Assembly: GCA_965204165.1 (NCBI GenBank)
Contig: OZ241969.1
Coordinates: 868,001-932,000, forward strand
Origin: VYFG01 sp965204165
Lineage (GTDB): Bacteria > Pseudomonadota > Gammaproteobacteria > Arenicellales > Poriferihabitantaceae
Length of the DNA stretch: 64,000 nt
Direction of reading: 5' to 3'
The notes below the pieces were generated by a model, which worked only from the letters and a program-made list of their open reading frames with translations, was not told the DNA's origin and did no database searches. Positions 53,071 through 61,225 of this stretch are shown in pieces (the first letter of the stretch is position 1; the number at the start of each line of letters is the position of its first letter). A program made the position numbers and the translations under genes.

Positions 53071-53073
53071 TTG

Positions 53074-53165
53074 CAGAAAATTATGCAGCGGACAAATTCC
53101 GGATCGCCTTGTCTTTCGGGGCTTCAGGATCCGTCCGCTGCATTTTTTGGTCCGCTGCATTATTT
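53074..53165 (-). repeat. RIT1 terminal inverted repeat, right
   Basis: Reverse complement of 45713-45804 with about two mismatches. It starts 4 bp after the recombinase C stop. Confidence 0.92.
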
Positions 53166-53254
53166 TCCATGACGCATTGCACATCTGCCAAAGTCGGTGT
53201 CCCCACTCGGCCAGTATTGGCGGCGCCGCCGGTCCTGCCGACCATCGGCTGGAT

Positions 53255-53472
53255 TGCTGCCGCCGGGTTTTCCACCCGGAAACCTCACTATTCGGGCCAA
53301 AACAAACACAACTAACTCATAATCATTCGGTTATGGTCCGGTCCCGCCGCCATGGGTTGCGGGAACGGCGCCGCTGAAGTTCCCGTGCCGCGCGGCCCGG
53401 GTTCAATAGAATGAAGTGCTGATGCAGATGCCCGCAACGATGCCTGCAACCTCCACACCGGGAGAAACCGAA
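53255..53472 (+). repeat. duplicated upstream cassette, copy 2 (surface-protein locus 2)
   Basis: Parallels 25895-26117. From 53380 onward the two copies are almost identical up to and through the Shine-Dalgarno, the upstream frame and the promoter. The 3-bp length difference in the following coding stretch keeps its frame, which supports that this upstream frame is translated. Confidence 0.7.
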
Positions 53473-56400
53473 ATGACGGATCCAATGCCAGAAGAACGCG
53501 CCCGGGAACCGGGCTCCATGGCCGCGAGCCACCCGGCCCTGGCGGTGGTTTCCGCTGTCCCGGAAGACGGGAAGAATGAATCCGCGGGAAGTTTCGGGAG
53601 AAACTGCAGGAAAGAGTTGACAGCGCGGTCGGGGCCGATAAAATGCCTTGCCAGCGGCCAGCGGCCAGCGGCCAGCGGCCAGCGGCCAGCGGCCAGCGGC
53701 CAGCGGCCAGCGGCCAGCGGCCAGCGGCCAGCGGCCAGCGGCCAGCGGCCAGCGGCCAGCGGCATGACGTGTGCCCGGGGCCCGGCGCCCGGCTGGCGTA
53801 TCCCATCCCATCCGGCATCATCGGCCTCGGCAGGTTCCCCGCGGCCTGACCCCCATCCCGGGCGCGCCCGCGTCCGCCGCTTCCCGCTGATCCTCCCCGT
53901 CCTGGCGCTGCTGGCCGGGACGCTCTCCCTGTTCGCGCCGGTGGAGGCGCAGGCCACTCCGGGCATCCCGGGGAACGTCCAGGTGACCGCGGGGGATGCG
54001 GCGCTGACGCTGACCTGGCAGGCGCCGTCGACCTGGGGCAGCACATCGGCGCGGGGCTACGAGATTGACTGGTACGCCGGCGCCACCGCCCCGGACAGCG
54101 ATTCGCACGATTGGAAACAGGCGAATTCCGTTGGTTCTCCGATTTCGGCCAGCGCGACCAGCTATACGTTTACCGGCGCCTATGGCAGCCATACGGTAGC
54201 CAACGGCACCAAATACTGGTTGCGGATCAGGGCGACGAGCGTCCATCCCACGGATAGCGACGACTACCTGGCCGGACATTACGCGACGCCTGTGAGCGGC
54301 ACGCCGCAGGCGCAGACCGCGCCCGCGGCGCCCACGAGCCTGACCGTCACCGCGGGCGACACCCGGCTGTCCCTGAGCTGGACCGCGCCTTCGGGCACGC
54401 TGACGGGCTACGACGTGCACTACACCTCGGCGGCCGCGACCGGCAGCAATTCGGTCGCGAACGACGCGGCTGTGCAGACCGGCGCTGCGTCGGCGGGCTG
54501 GGTGGCGGTCTCGCGCGGCACCGAGACCTCGCCCCCGACGGCTTCGCAGACGATTTCGTCGCTGACCAACGGCACCGCCTACCGGGTGCGGGTGCGGGCG
54601 AAGAACGCCGCCGGCGGCGGCGCCTGGGTGTTCGGCACGGGTACGCCGAAGACCCCCACCATGGAGTTCGAACTGGACACCTTTCTGGTGGTGGAGAGCG
54701 ACACGGACCCCGAGGCCGCCAAGGTGCTGATCAGCCCGGCCCCGGCGGAGCAGACGACGGTGCAGATCCGGGTGCGCTCGTACGGCAACGCGTCGCCGGC
54801 GGACTTCACCCTGACCACGACGACGCTCACCTTCGCCGCGGGCGACACGGAGAAGTCCTTCGGGGTGCTTGCGGCCGCGGACATGTTGACCGAGGGCAAC
54901 GAGGTCGTCACGCTGGAACTGGTTGCGGTGGCCAGCGCCCCCTACACGCTGGGGACGCAGGACAGCATAGAGTTCGTCATCGTCGACGACTCTTTCGAGC
55001 CGGGCGAGCCGGGTCTGACGTCGCTCACAGCGGTGGAGTCGGGCGCCAACAAGCCGACGGCGACGACGCTGAGCTTCACGGTGGCATGCGCGACGGCAGA
55101 CTCCGGCTTTCCGCTCACCGATTACCACGTGCATGCCGTGGCCCAGGGCGTCGCGGGGCTGGAGCGCACCTATTTTTTCCCGGAGAGCAAGTGCGGTTCC
55201 AACGGTCCGGTGACGCTGACGGGCCTGCCGCTGCGCCCGACGGCGACGACCTGGCGGGTCCGGGCGCGGGCGCGGGCCATCCGCGGACACAAAGGGGTTT
55301 GGTCGAGTACGGTCGACCTGGCGACGCTGGCCGACCCCGCGCAGCAGAATGCCGCGGCGCTGACGGCGACGTTTGCGGGCGTGCCTTCGGCGCATACGGG
55401 CAACGACCGGAGGTTCAGCTTCACGGTGAACTTCAACGTTTCGGTGGACGGCGGCCAGGCGCCGACCAGGCGGTCGTTCGAGACCTCCGAAGGCTCGGTC
55501 ATGCAAGTGGTGCGGGTCTCGGGGAAGAAGTGGACGGTGCATGTCCGGCCGCATTCGTGGCGCAAGGTCGGGATAGCGCTCCGGGGCGGTCGGAGCTGCG
55601 ACGACCCGCACGCGGTGTGCGCGACGGGCGGGCGGGCGCTGACGACCAGCCCGCAGGCGAGCGTCGGCGGCGCGGCGCGCATCCGGGTGAGCAGCCACTG
55701 GGCCAGGGAGGGCACGGAAAAGCCGGTCCGCTTCATCGTGAAGCTCAACCGCGCGGTGTCGCACGAAGTGCGGGTGGACTACGCGACGAAGGACGGCGTG
55801 GGCATGCTCGGGGGGAACGCGCCGGCGACGGCGGGGTCGGACTACACCGCGACCTCCGGCACGCTGGTGTTCGAGGAGGGCGAGCGGCGCAAGATGGTCG
55901 ACGTCGCGGTGCTCGACGACAGCATCGACGAGGGCTCGGAGTATTTCCTGCTGGCGCTGTCGAACCCGCAGGGCGCCCATCTGCCGCACCGGCAGGTCGA
56001 GAGGGTGGGTCTCATCCGGAACGACGACGCGCTGCAGCGGGCGTGGCTCTCGCGCTTCGGCCGCACGGTGGGAAGCCACGTGACGGACGCGGTGTCCGGC
56101 AGGCTCGAGGGCGACCTTGCGCCGGGCACCCACGCGACGCTTGCGGGCCAGGCGCTGGACCTGTCGGGCGGGGAGGACGGCGATCCGCTGATGGACGTGC
56201 TGACGGGCCTTGCCCAGCGTTCCGGTTCACCGGCGCCGGACGACGGCGATCCGTTCGCGCGCCTCGGCGCCGGGGACCGCTGGAATGATTCCGGCCTTGC
56301 GGGAACAGCGGGAACAGCGGGAACAGCAGGAAACACGGGAAAAATCTCGATGACGGGCCGTGAGGTCCTGCTCGGGAGTTCGTTCCACACGGCGGGCCGG

Positions 56401-56487
56401 ATGGACGGCTCGGGCCCCGGCCTCGCGGCCTGGGGCCGGGTGGCGCATGGCGGCTTCGACGGCGAGCGGGTGTTAGGACTCACATAA
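53473..56487 (+). CDS. autotransporter-like surface protein 2, barrel truncated
   Basis: ATG 53473 has GGAGAAA at good spacing and reads in frame through 16 heptanucleotide units (giving SGQRPAA-type peptide repeats) into the surface protein: 1004 aa. An alternative start is ATG 53764, right after the repeats (MTCARGPAPGW, 907 aa). Then a signal peptide (RFPLILPVLALLAGTLSLFA, cleavage near EAQA), two FN3 domains (WTAPSGTLTGYDVHYTSAA), Calx-beta-like repeats, the RAWLSRFGR linker and only the first part of the barrel. After GGFDGE the sequence departs from locus 1 and stops within 7 codons, at the edge of the transposon. Without a barrel it cannot be a working autotransporter. Confidence 0.75.
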   Translation: MTDPMPEERAREPGSMAASHPALAVVSAVPEDGKNESAGSFGRNCRKELTARSGPIKCLASGQRPAASGQRPAASGQRPAASGQRPAASGQRPAASGMTCARGPAPGWRIPSHPASSASAGSPRPDPHPGRARVRRFPLILPVLALLAGTLSLFAPVEAQATPGIPGNVQVTAGDAALTLTWQAPSTWGSTSARGYEIDWYAGATAPDSDSHDWKQANSVGSPISASATSYTFTGAYGSHTVANGTKYWLRIRATSVHPTDSDDYLAGHYATPVSGTPQAQTAPAAPTSLTVTAGDTRLSLSWTAPSGTLTGYDVHYTSAAATGSNSVANDAAVQTGAASAGWVAVSRGTETSPPTASQTISSLTNGTAYRVRVRAKNAAGGGAWVFGTGTPKTPTMEFELDTFLVVESDTDPEAAKVLISPAPAEQTTVQIRVRSYGNASPADFTLTTTTLTFAAGDTEKSFGVLAAADMLTEGNEVVTLELVAVASAPYTLGTQDSIEFVIVDDSFEPGEPGLTSLTAVESGANKPTATTLSFTVACATADSGFPLTDYHVHAVAQGVAGLERTYFFPESKCGSNGPVTLTGLPLRPTATTWRVRARARAIRGHKGVWSSTVDLATLADPAQQNAAALTATFAGVPSAHTGNDRRFSFTVNFNVSVDGGQAPTRRSFETSEGSVMQVVRVSGKKWTVHVRPHSWRKVGIALRGGRSCDDPHAVCATGGRALTTSPQASVGGAARIRVSSHWAREGTEKPVRFIVKLNRAVSHEVRVDYATKDGVGMLGGNAPATAGSDYTATSGTLVFEEGERRKMVDVAVLDDSIDEGSEYFLLALSNPQGAHLPHRQVERVGLIRNDDALQRAWLSRFGRTVGSHVTDAVSGRLEGDLAPGTHATLAGQALDLSGGEDGDPLMDVLTGLAQRSGSPAPDDGDPFARLGAGDRWNDSGLAGTAGTAGTAGNTGKISMTGREVLLGSSFHTAGRMDGSGPGLAAWGRVAHGGFDGERVLGLT
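53617..53644 (+). promoter_or_regulatory. sigma70 consensus promoter next to repeat tract (locus 2)
   Basis: TTGACA (53617-53622), 16-bp spacer, TAAAAT (53639-53644), identical boxes to locus 1. The start point would again fall at the first repeat unit. Confidence 0.7.
53651..53762 (+). repeat. heptanucleotide tandem repeat (CCAGCGG)16
   Basis: 112 bp, 16 exact copies of the same unit as at locus 1. Copy number here keeps the frame from ATG 53473 open into the surface protein. Confidence 0.95.
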
Positions 56488-56656
56488 TTTGAACCTGGCT
56501 GTCCCGGATTATCTGGAAGGCAAGTGGGACGGTTTGGCCTGGATTGTGCCAACTTTATTTCTGGCCCGGATTATTTCGGGATTTCTTCCCGGCAGTTTTC
56601 AGGAAGCCTGAGGAGAAGCGCGCCAGGGCCGGGAAGGCCGCGGTCCCGCCCGGGAT

Positions 56657-57505
56657 TCAGAAGACGGTGGCCCGGAGCAGGTCGTTCCAGTCCTTGACGC
56701 CCTCGGGGCGGATTCGCACGACGCGTGGGTCCGTCCGGAGGGATTCGGCGCACCGGTCCCCGGTGGGGTCGGCGTCGTACCCGCACAGGATGGTGCGGAC
56801 GCGGGGGTCATGGAGCCACGGGGGCAGTCTGGCGGTGGCCCCGGCGGTGGACAGGATGCAGTCGGGTTTGCGGGACAGGGGCAGGAGCCATGCGGACAGG
56901 GCGTCGATGGCGGACTCGACGATGAGGACGGTTCCGCCGACGGGTTCCCGGTTGTCGGGCCGCGTCGGGCAGGTGATCCGGAAGGCGCCGCGTTTCCGGC
57001 TGGAGCCCCTGGCGAGGCCCCGGAAGACGGTTTTTCCGGATCGGCTGTCGAACCCCACGAGTTCGGCGCCCACGGTGCCGCCGTCGGTGCCGCGCATGAC
57101 GAACACGGCGTTCCCGCGGCGGTCGGCGGAGACGATGCCCTCCTGGCGGCAGCGCTCGACGAGGTTTTCGTCGATGGACCGATGATCCTGCAGGTACTTC
57201 CGCACGGCGGCCCAGCGATCCCCGTCGGCGGGTTCCACGGTTCCCGGGGGCGCGATCCGCTCGAGGACGTCGATGGCACGGGGGAACTGGCACCGGCAGG
57301 CGTGCATGACCAGGTCGATGGCGCCGCCGCCGCCCTGCTGGAGGAGGTGGTCGTAGAACCGGGTTCCGTCGATGCCGATGACGCTGCCGGTCTTCTTCCA
57401 GCGGGTCCGGTCGCGGGGATCCCGGCGGTAGCCGACGGCGGCGGCGACGGTGTCGAGCGGGAGGTCGCGCAGGCGGCGCAGCCGCTCCGGATGGTAGCGG
57501 TTCAT
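56657..57505 (-). CDS. Toprim-domain protein of transposon operon
   Basis: A 282-aa protein with a C-terminal Toprim domain: VLIVESAIDALSAW (catalytic Glu) and ILCGYDADPTGD (DxD), as in primases and related nucleases. The N-terminal half resembles the DUF3991/primase-like accessory region (VAAAVGYRRDPRDRTRWKKTG..., FYDHLLQQGGGGAIDLVMH). ATG 57505 overlaps the ATPase stop (ATGA). A Toprim protein as the last gene of a TnsB/TnsC-type operon is not standard. It may help process replication intermediates (inference). Confidence 0.8.
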   Translation of the reverse strand: MNRYHPERLRRLRDLPLDTVAAAVGYRRDPRDRTRWKKTGSVIGIDGTRFYDHLLQQGGGGAIDLVMHACRCQFPRAIDVLERIAPPGTVEPADGDRWAAVRKYLQDHRSIDENLVERCRQEGIVSADRRGNAVFVMRGTDGGTVGAELVGFDSRSGKTVFRGLARGSSRKRGAFRITCPTRPDNREPVGGTVLIVESAIDALSAWLLPLSRKPDCILSTAGATARLPPWLHDPRVRTILCGYDADPTGDRCAESLRTDPRVVRIRPEGVKDWNDLLRATVF

Positions 57506-58302
57506 GTCCCGGTGTCGTCGACGGCCTTCTGGACGTCGCTGGTGTCCACCAGGTCGCGCTTGCCGATGGCGGCGGCGCACAGGGCGAGGTGGGCGACGCG
57601 GTCGATGCGCCGGGGGACGCCGTTGGTGGCCTGTGCGATGGCCTCGACGGCCTCGTCCCGGAACAGGGGGACGGCGGCGCCGGCGAGCTTCAGGCGGTGC
57701 TCGAGGTATCCGGTGACCTCCTCGCGTTCGAGGCCGTCGAGATGGCAGCGCACGACGACGCGCTGGCTGAGGGACTCGTAGACGGCCATGGCGAGGCGCT
57801 TTCGCAGCTCGGTGTGGCCGGCGAGGAGGAGGCACAGGCGGTTGTCGGAGTCCATGCGGTAGTTGGTGAGCAGGCGGAGTTCCTCGAGCAGGCCGGCGGC
57901 GAGGAGATGGGCCTCGTCGATGACGAGGAAGGGCATCTGGCGGCCGTCCTTGACCTGGCGGGAGACTTCCTCGCGGATGGCGTGGAAGGCCTGGGCGCGC
58001 TGCTTCGTCAGGGGCAGCCCGAAGGCCTGCAGGATGGCGGTGTAGAGGTCGACGACGCTGCCGGTGGTCAGGGAGATGTACCGGTGGCGGTAGAGGCCGG
58101 GATGGAGGTTGCCTGCGATCCGGCGGCAGACGGTGGACTTGCCGCAGCCGGGCTCGCCGGTGAGCAGGCCGATGCCGCGCAGTTCCAGGAGGTGGCGGAT
58201 CCGTGCGTCGGCCTCCTCCTGCCCCCTGGTCGGGAACAGTTCGTCGATCCCGATGGAGGGCTCGAAGGGGTAGCGGGTGAGTGCGAAGTGGGTCCTGTAC
58301 AT
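57502..58302 (-). CDS. AAA ATPase, TniB/TnsC/ExeA-like
   Basis: A 266-aa ATPase: GLLTGEPGCGKSTVCRRIA (Walker A), MPFLVIDEAHLL (Walker B), LLLAGHTELRKRL (sensor 1), C-terminal helical lid with NGVPRRIDRVAHLAL. This ExeA-type arrangement is the form found as the target-selecting ATPase next to TniA/TnsB transposases. ATG 58302 has GGAGG and overlaps closely with the transposase stop. Confidence 0.88.
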   Translation of the reverse strand: MYRTHFALTRYPFEPSIGIDELFPTRGQEEADARIRHLLELRGIGLLTGEPGCGKSTVCRRIAGNLHPGLYRHRYISLTTGSVVDLYTAILQAFGLPLTKQRAQAFHAIREEVSRQVKDGRQMPFLVIDEAHLLAAGLLEELRLLTNYRMDSDNRLCLLLAGHTELRKRLAMAVYESLSQRVVVRCHLDGLEREEVTGYLEHRLKLAGAAVPLFRDEAVEAIAQATNGVPRRIDRVAHLALCAAAIGKRDLVDTSDVQKAVDDTGT

Positions 58303-58303
58303 G

Positions 58304-59626
58304 TCATTCCTCCGTGTCGGATGATTCGGGATGATCGGGACCGGAACCGGCGTTCCGGAAGGACAGGCCGTCCGACGCGGGGCGGCGCCGGATGCGGGCG
58401 TTGGCGTGGATGTCGACCAGCGTGGCGATGCCGGCGCCCTTGCCCTGGTGGACCACGGCCAGGGGCCGGGACGGCGGGGCCGCGGGGTCGTACCGCAGGA
58501 TCACGTACTCCCCGATCAGCCAGGCATCGACCTCGTAGACGCGGGCCTCGAAGTGCACGGTGCGGTCCTTCCTGACCTTGCGCCGCTTCTCGAGCAGGAA
58601 CAGGTCGGCGAGGTCCATGCCGGGGTCCACGAGGCGAACCCCGGAGGCGCACAGGGCCCACTGCTCCAGCGGGGTCCGGCCGCCCAGGCCCTGGTGGGGA
58701 TTGCGGTGGTACTCCCCCTCGATCCAGGCCTGCAGCTTGCCGTTGAGGGCATCGAGGCTCCGGAGGTCCTCCGGGACCAGCCCGGAGAGGAACTGCTGGC
58801 GAACCGTCCTGAGCCATCTCTCCATCTTTCCCTTCCCCGCCGGCTGGAAGGGCTTGGCGTGGATCAGTGCGGTCCCCAGCCGCGCGCAGACGATCTCCAG
58901 GGCCTTGGAGCGGTAATTGGCCCCGTTGTCGCAATAGAGCCTGTCCGGGATGCAACGCCTCTCGATGGCCAGGCGGAACACCGGCAGGAAGGCCGCCACG
59001 CTCTCGGAGAAGGCGAAGGCCGCATGGGGGATCACCCGGGTGGCGTCGTCCAGGAACGCGATCAGGTAGACCTTGCGGGCATGGCCCCGGCGGTCCCGGA
59101 CCCGGGGGCCGTGGAGCACGTCCGACTGCCACAGCTCCCCCGCCCACTCGTAGGCGAAGCGCCGACGGTCGACGCCCCCGGGACCGTTCCCCGGCGGCGG
59201 GTCCATCAGGCCCAGCGACTTCAGCATCCGGCCCACCGTGGACCGCGGCAGCCGGACCGACCGCGGCACCAGCCCCCGGTCATGGGCCTGCGCGATCAGC
59301 CTGCGCACGCTCAGGTGCGGCTCGGCCCGCTTCAGCCCCGCCAGCGCCTCCACCGTCTCCGGGGACAGGCGGCGCTGCCCGTGGCGATCGGCCCGCGCCT
59401 TCGGAACCAGGGCGTCGAACCCGTCCCTGCGGTAGTCCTGCAGCCAGCCCCGGATGGTCTCCGACGCCACCCGGGTGCGATCCGATCCCGGGATGTCCCA
59501 CGTCCGCTCCGACAGCTCCCGGGCCTTCGGCGCCACCTTGCCATGGGGCTCCGGCAACAGGGTCGCTATGACGCGGTACCGGAACAGCGCGATTTCGTTG
59601 GGTTCGGGGGGATTCTTGCGGCTCAT
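58304..59626 (-). CDS. DDE transposase with Mu-type C-terminal domain (TniA/TnsB-like)
   Basis: A 440-aa transposase starting at ATG 59626 (MSRKNPPEPN) with GGAGGA. N-terminal HTH region (SETIRGWLQDYRRDGFDAL), rve catalytic core with Asp 169 (WQSDVLHGP), Asp 233 (YCDNGANY) and Glu 269 (GKGKMERW), then a Mu transposase C-terminal beta-barrel (VHFEARVYEVDAWLIGEYVILRYDP). It overlaps the zinc-ribbon gene (ATGA) and precedes the ATPase gene. All catalytic residues are present. Confidence 0.9.
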   Translation of the reverse strand: MSRKNPPEPNEIALFRYRVIATLLPEPHGKVAPKARELSERTWDIPGSDRTRVASETIRGWLQDYRRDGFDALVPKARADRHGQRRLSPETVEALAGLKRAEPHLSVRRLIAQAHDRGLVPRSVRLPRSTVGRMLKSLGLMDPPPGNGPGGVDRRRFAYEWAGELWQSDVLHGPRVRDRRGHARKVYLIAFLDDATRVIPHAAFAFSESVAAFLPVFRLAIERRCIPDRLYCDNGANYRSKALEIVCARLGTALIHAKPFQPAGKGKMERWLRTVRQQFLSGLVPEDLRSLDALNGKLQAWIEGEYHRNPHQGLGGRTPLEQWALCASGVRLVDPGMDLADLFLLEKRRKVRKDRTVHFEARVYEVDAWLIGEYVILRYDPAAPPSRPLAVVHQGKGAGIATLVDIHANARIRRRPASDGLSFRNAGSGPDHPESSDTEE

Positions 59627-60300
59627 GGCGGTCCTCCATGGGGTCCGGATGGTTGTGGGACCGATTCTGATCCCCCAGCCGACCCCGAACCATGGCCGTT
59701 TCCTGTTGGCGGCCCCCTCGATGGATTCCAGCGCCGCGGCGGCAGACGGAATCCAACAGGAAACGTGATCGAGCCCAGCTGCCCGTGACAGTGCGCCCGA
59801 AGGTCCCGGAGCGCCGTCTGCGAATCCAGCCGGGCGCGCAGGTCCGCCAGCGTCGGCTTCATGCCGAAGAACCGCGGATGAAGGCCGGGCAGCATCCGCA
59901 GCAGGTCCTCCATCCACCCGCACCGCCGGCGCACCAGCCGCCATGGAATCACCGGATCCACATGGGAGTCAAAAAAGAAACGGACCGCCGCCATCTTCCC
60001 GGACGCCTCGGCCACCACCGCGATCTCCTCGATCGCCTCCAGGGTCCCGCGCACCCCGCACGCCAGACAGTCGGGCAGCGCGCTGAACGTGGTGTGGCAG
60101 AACGCGCAGTACCACCGCCTCACCCGCATCCCCGCCGGCTCCACCCGTTCGTAGGTCCCGTGCCCGCACATCCCGCATCCCGCCCCCAGGCCCAGAAGGC
60201 ACGGCGGGGGGCTTGCCTCCCGCCAGCCCTCCCGGATAACATACTCCTCAGCGGTCAGTCCCGTTTTATGTCGAAGTTGAATGGGCCCTCCACCGCTCAC
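59623..60300 (-). CDS. zinc-ribbon protein of transposon operon
   Basis: A 225-aa protein. A central zinc-binding region has CGMCGHGTYERV, then RRWYCAFCHTTFSALPDCLACGV; this resembles DNA-binding zinc ribbons of transposon accessory proteins. The C-terminal 60 residues are Pro/Gly-rich and overlap the transposase start in another frame. First gene of the operon. It might bind the transposon ends or a target site, a role like TniQ/TnsD, but no TniQ motif is recognisable. Confidence 0.6.
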   Translation of the reverse strand: MSGGGPIQLRHKTGLTAEEYVIREGWREASPPPCLLGLGAGCGMCGHGTYERVEPAGMRVRRWYCAFCHTTFSALPDCLACGVRGTLEAIEEIAVVAEASGKMAAVRFFFDSHVDPVIPWRLVRRRCGWMEDLLRMLPGLHPRFFGMKPTLADLRARLDSQTALRDLRAHCHGQLGSITFPVGFRLPPRRWNPSRGPPTGNGHGSGSAGGSESVPQPSGPHGGPP

Positions 60301-60818
60301 GGCCCGGCGATCGCCATCGCGCGGGCCACTTTCTTTTTTGATTCACCCGAAACCCACGGCGGTCACCGCCGGCCGGGATGAACAGGGGAAAACCGTCACG
60401 GCGCCAACGTCGGCACCATGACGGCTGCTCGAATCCCGCTGCTCGAAAGGGGCTGCCGGAAAACAGCTGCCCGGAAGAAAAGCGTCCCGCTTTATATCAG
60501 ATAGTGCACCACCCCGGCACGGAACAGTCCGGGTCAAAAACCATCATCCATGACGGTTTAATCAGGGACGTAACAACAGCCAGCGTTCCGGATCGTCCAG
60601 CCGCCGCGGTATCACATGTCTTTCCTGCTCGTTCATTTTTTTTGTGCATCGGTTGTTGGCGCAAAGGGTCCCCCTGGAGCCGGACGGCTCCCTTGCCGAA
60701 GCAATGGTCAGGGGGGTTAGTCGGGATCGGACGGTTCCGGATTCCGGTGGGAGCCCGGAAGGCGCCGATCCCGTTTCTTCAGAACATCAGAATTTCCCGA
60801 AACGCCGAATCTGACGCT
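60301..60818. other. gene-free region between transposon and pilin gene
   Basis: 518 bp without a confident gene. Two similar segments GTCCCGTTTTATGTC (60256-60270, inside the preceding gene) and GTCCCGCTTTATATC (60486-60500) occur near the presumed right end of the transposon and resemble GTCCCGGATTATCTG at its left end. Significance uncertain. Confidence 0.35.
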
Positions 60819-61220
60819 TTAAATAATTGCGGTGCCGACCAGGCCGGTGACGATGCCTACGCCCGCGCCCGCGGCGACGCCCACGCCCACGGCGCCCATG
60901 AGCTGCATGGCGTTGAACCTGAGCACCGAGCCCACCAGGGCGGCGCCCACCGCCAGGGCCGCGGCAAGCTGCCCGCCGGTGCCCTCCACGATGTCCTCCA
61001 CCGTATTGAGCGGACCCTGGAAGGTCGTGTCACTGGATGCACCCGCCATTTCCGGGACAGCCGTCGCAGCCATCAGGGCCGCCAGGGCAACGGACATGGT
61101 TCTGGCAGTCGTTACGATACCGACCCTTGCCGTATCGGCCGTTACCGCGTACCCGATCCGCCTTCTGGCTGACCGATCCCCCAGACTCATGCCCAGACCG
61201 CGTGATTCGACGATCTCCAT
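60819..61220 (-). CDS. VirB2/TrbC-like type IV secretion pilin
   Basis: A 133-aa protein with a signal peptide (ARTMSVALAALMAATAVPEMAGA) and a mature part with two long hydrophobic stretches (GGQLAAALAVGAALVGSVL, MGAVGVGVAAGAGVGIVTGLVG), the layout of VirB2/TrbC pilins of conjugation systems. Start ATG 61220 with GGGAGGA upstream. It follows the regulator gene by 5 bp. The next genes expected (VirB3, VirB4) are missing to the left, where the transposon lies. Confidence 0.7.
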   Translation of the reverse strand: MEIVESRGLGMSLGDRSARRRIGYAVTADTARVGIVTTARTMSVALAALMAATAVPEMAGASSDTTFQGPLNTVEDIVEGTGGQLAAALAVGAALVGSVLRFNAMQLMGAVGVGVAAGAGVGIVTGLVGTAII

Positions 61221-61225
61221 CCCAG

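Larger units (their letters stand above)
45713..53165 (+). mobile_element. RIT (recombinase-in-trio) element RIT1 with nested elements
   Basis: Bounded by 92-bp inverted repeats. It contains three consecutive tyrosine recombinase genes, the third split. Within the third gene lie remnants of two more RIT elements (RIT2, RIT3), and an IS66 element is inserted in RIT2. Without the inserts, the element would be about 3.4 kb. Confidence 0.88.
56470..60300 (-). mobile_element. TniA/TnsB-type transposon (four genes), right limit uncertain
   Basis: Starts where autotransporter 2 loses similarity to its paralogue (about 56470, TGTTAGGACTC). Three similar segments near this end (CCCGGATTAT at 56503-56512, CCTGGATTGT at 56538-56547, CCCGGATTAT at 56565-56574) could be transposase-binding sites. 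Genes on the minus strand: zinc-ribbon protein, DDE transposase, AAA ATPase and Toprim protein, all overlapping or closely spaced. No matching right-end inverted repeat was found. Confidence 0.6.

Noticed and set aside
60571..60575. TAACA as the right end of the TniA/TnsB-type transposon
   Set aside because: Only five bases match the left end (TGTTA) and flanking bases show no target duplication.
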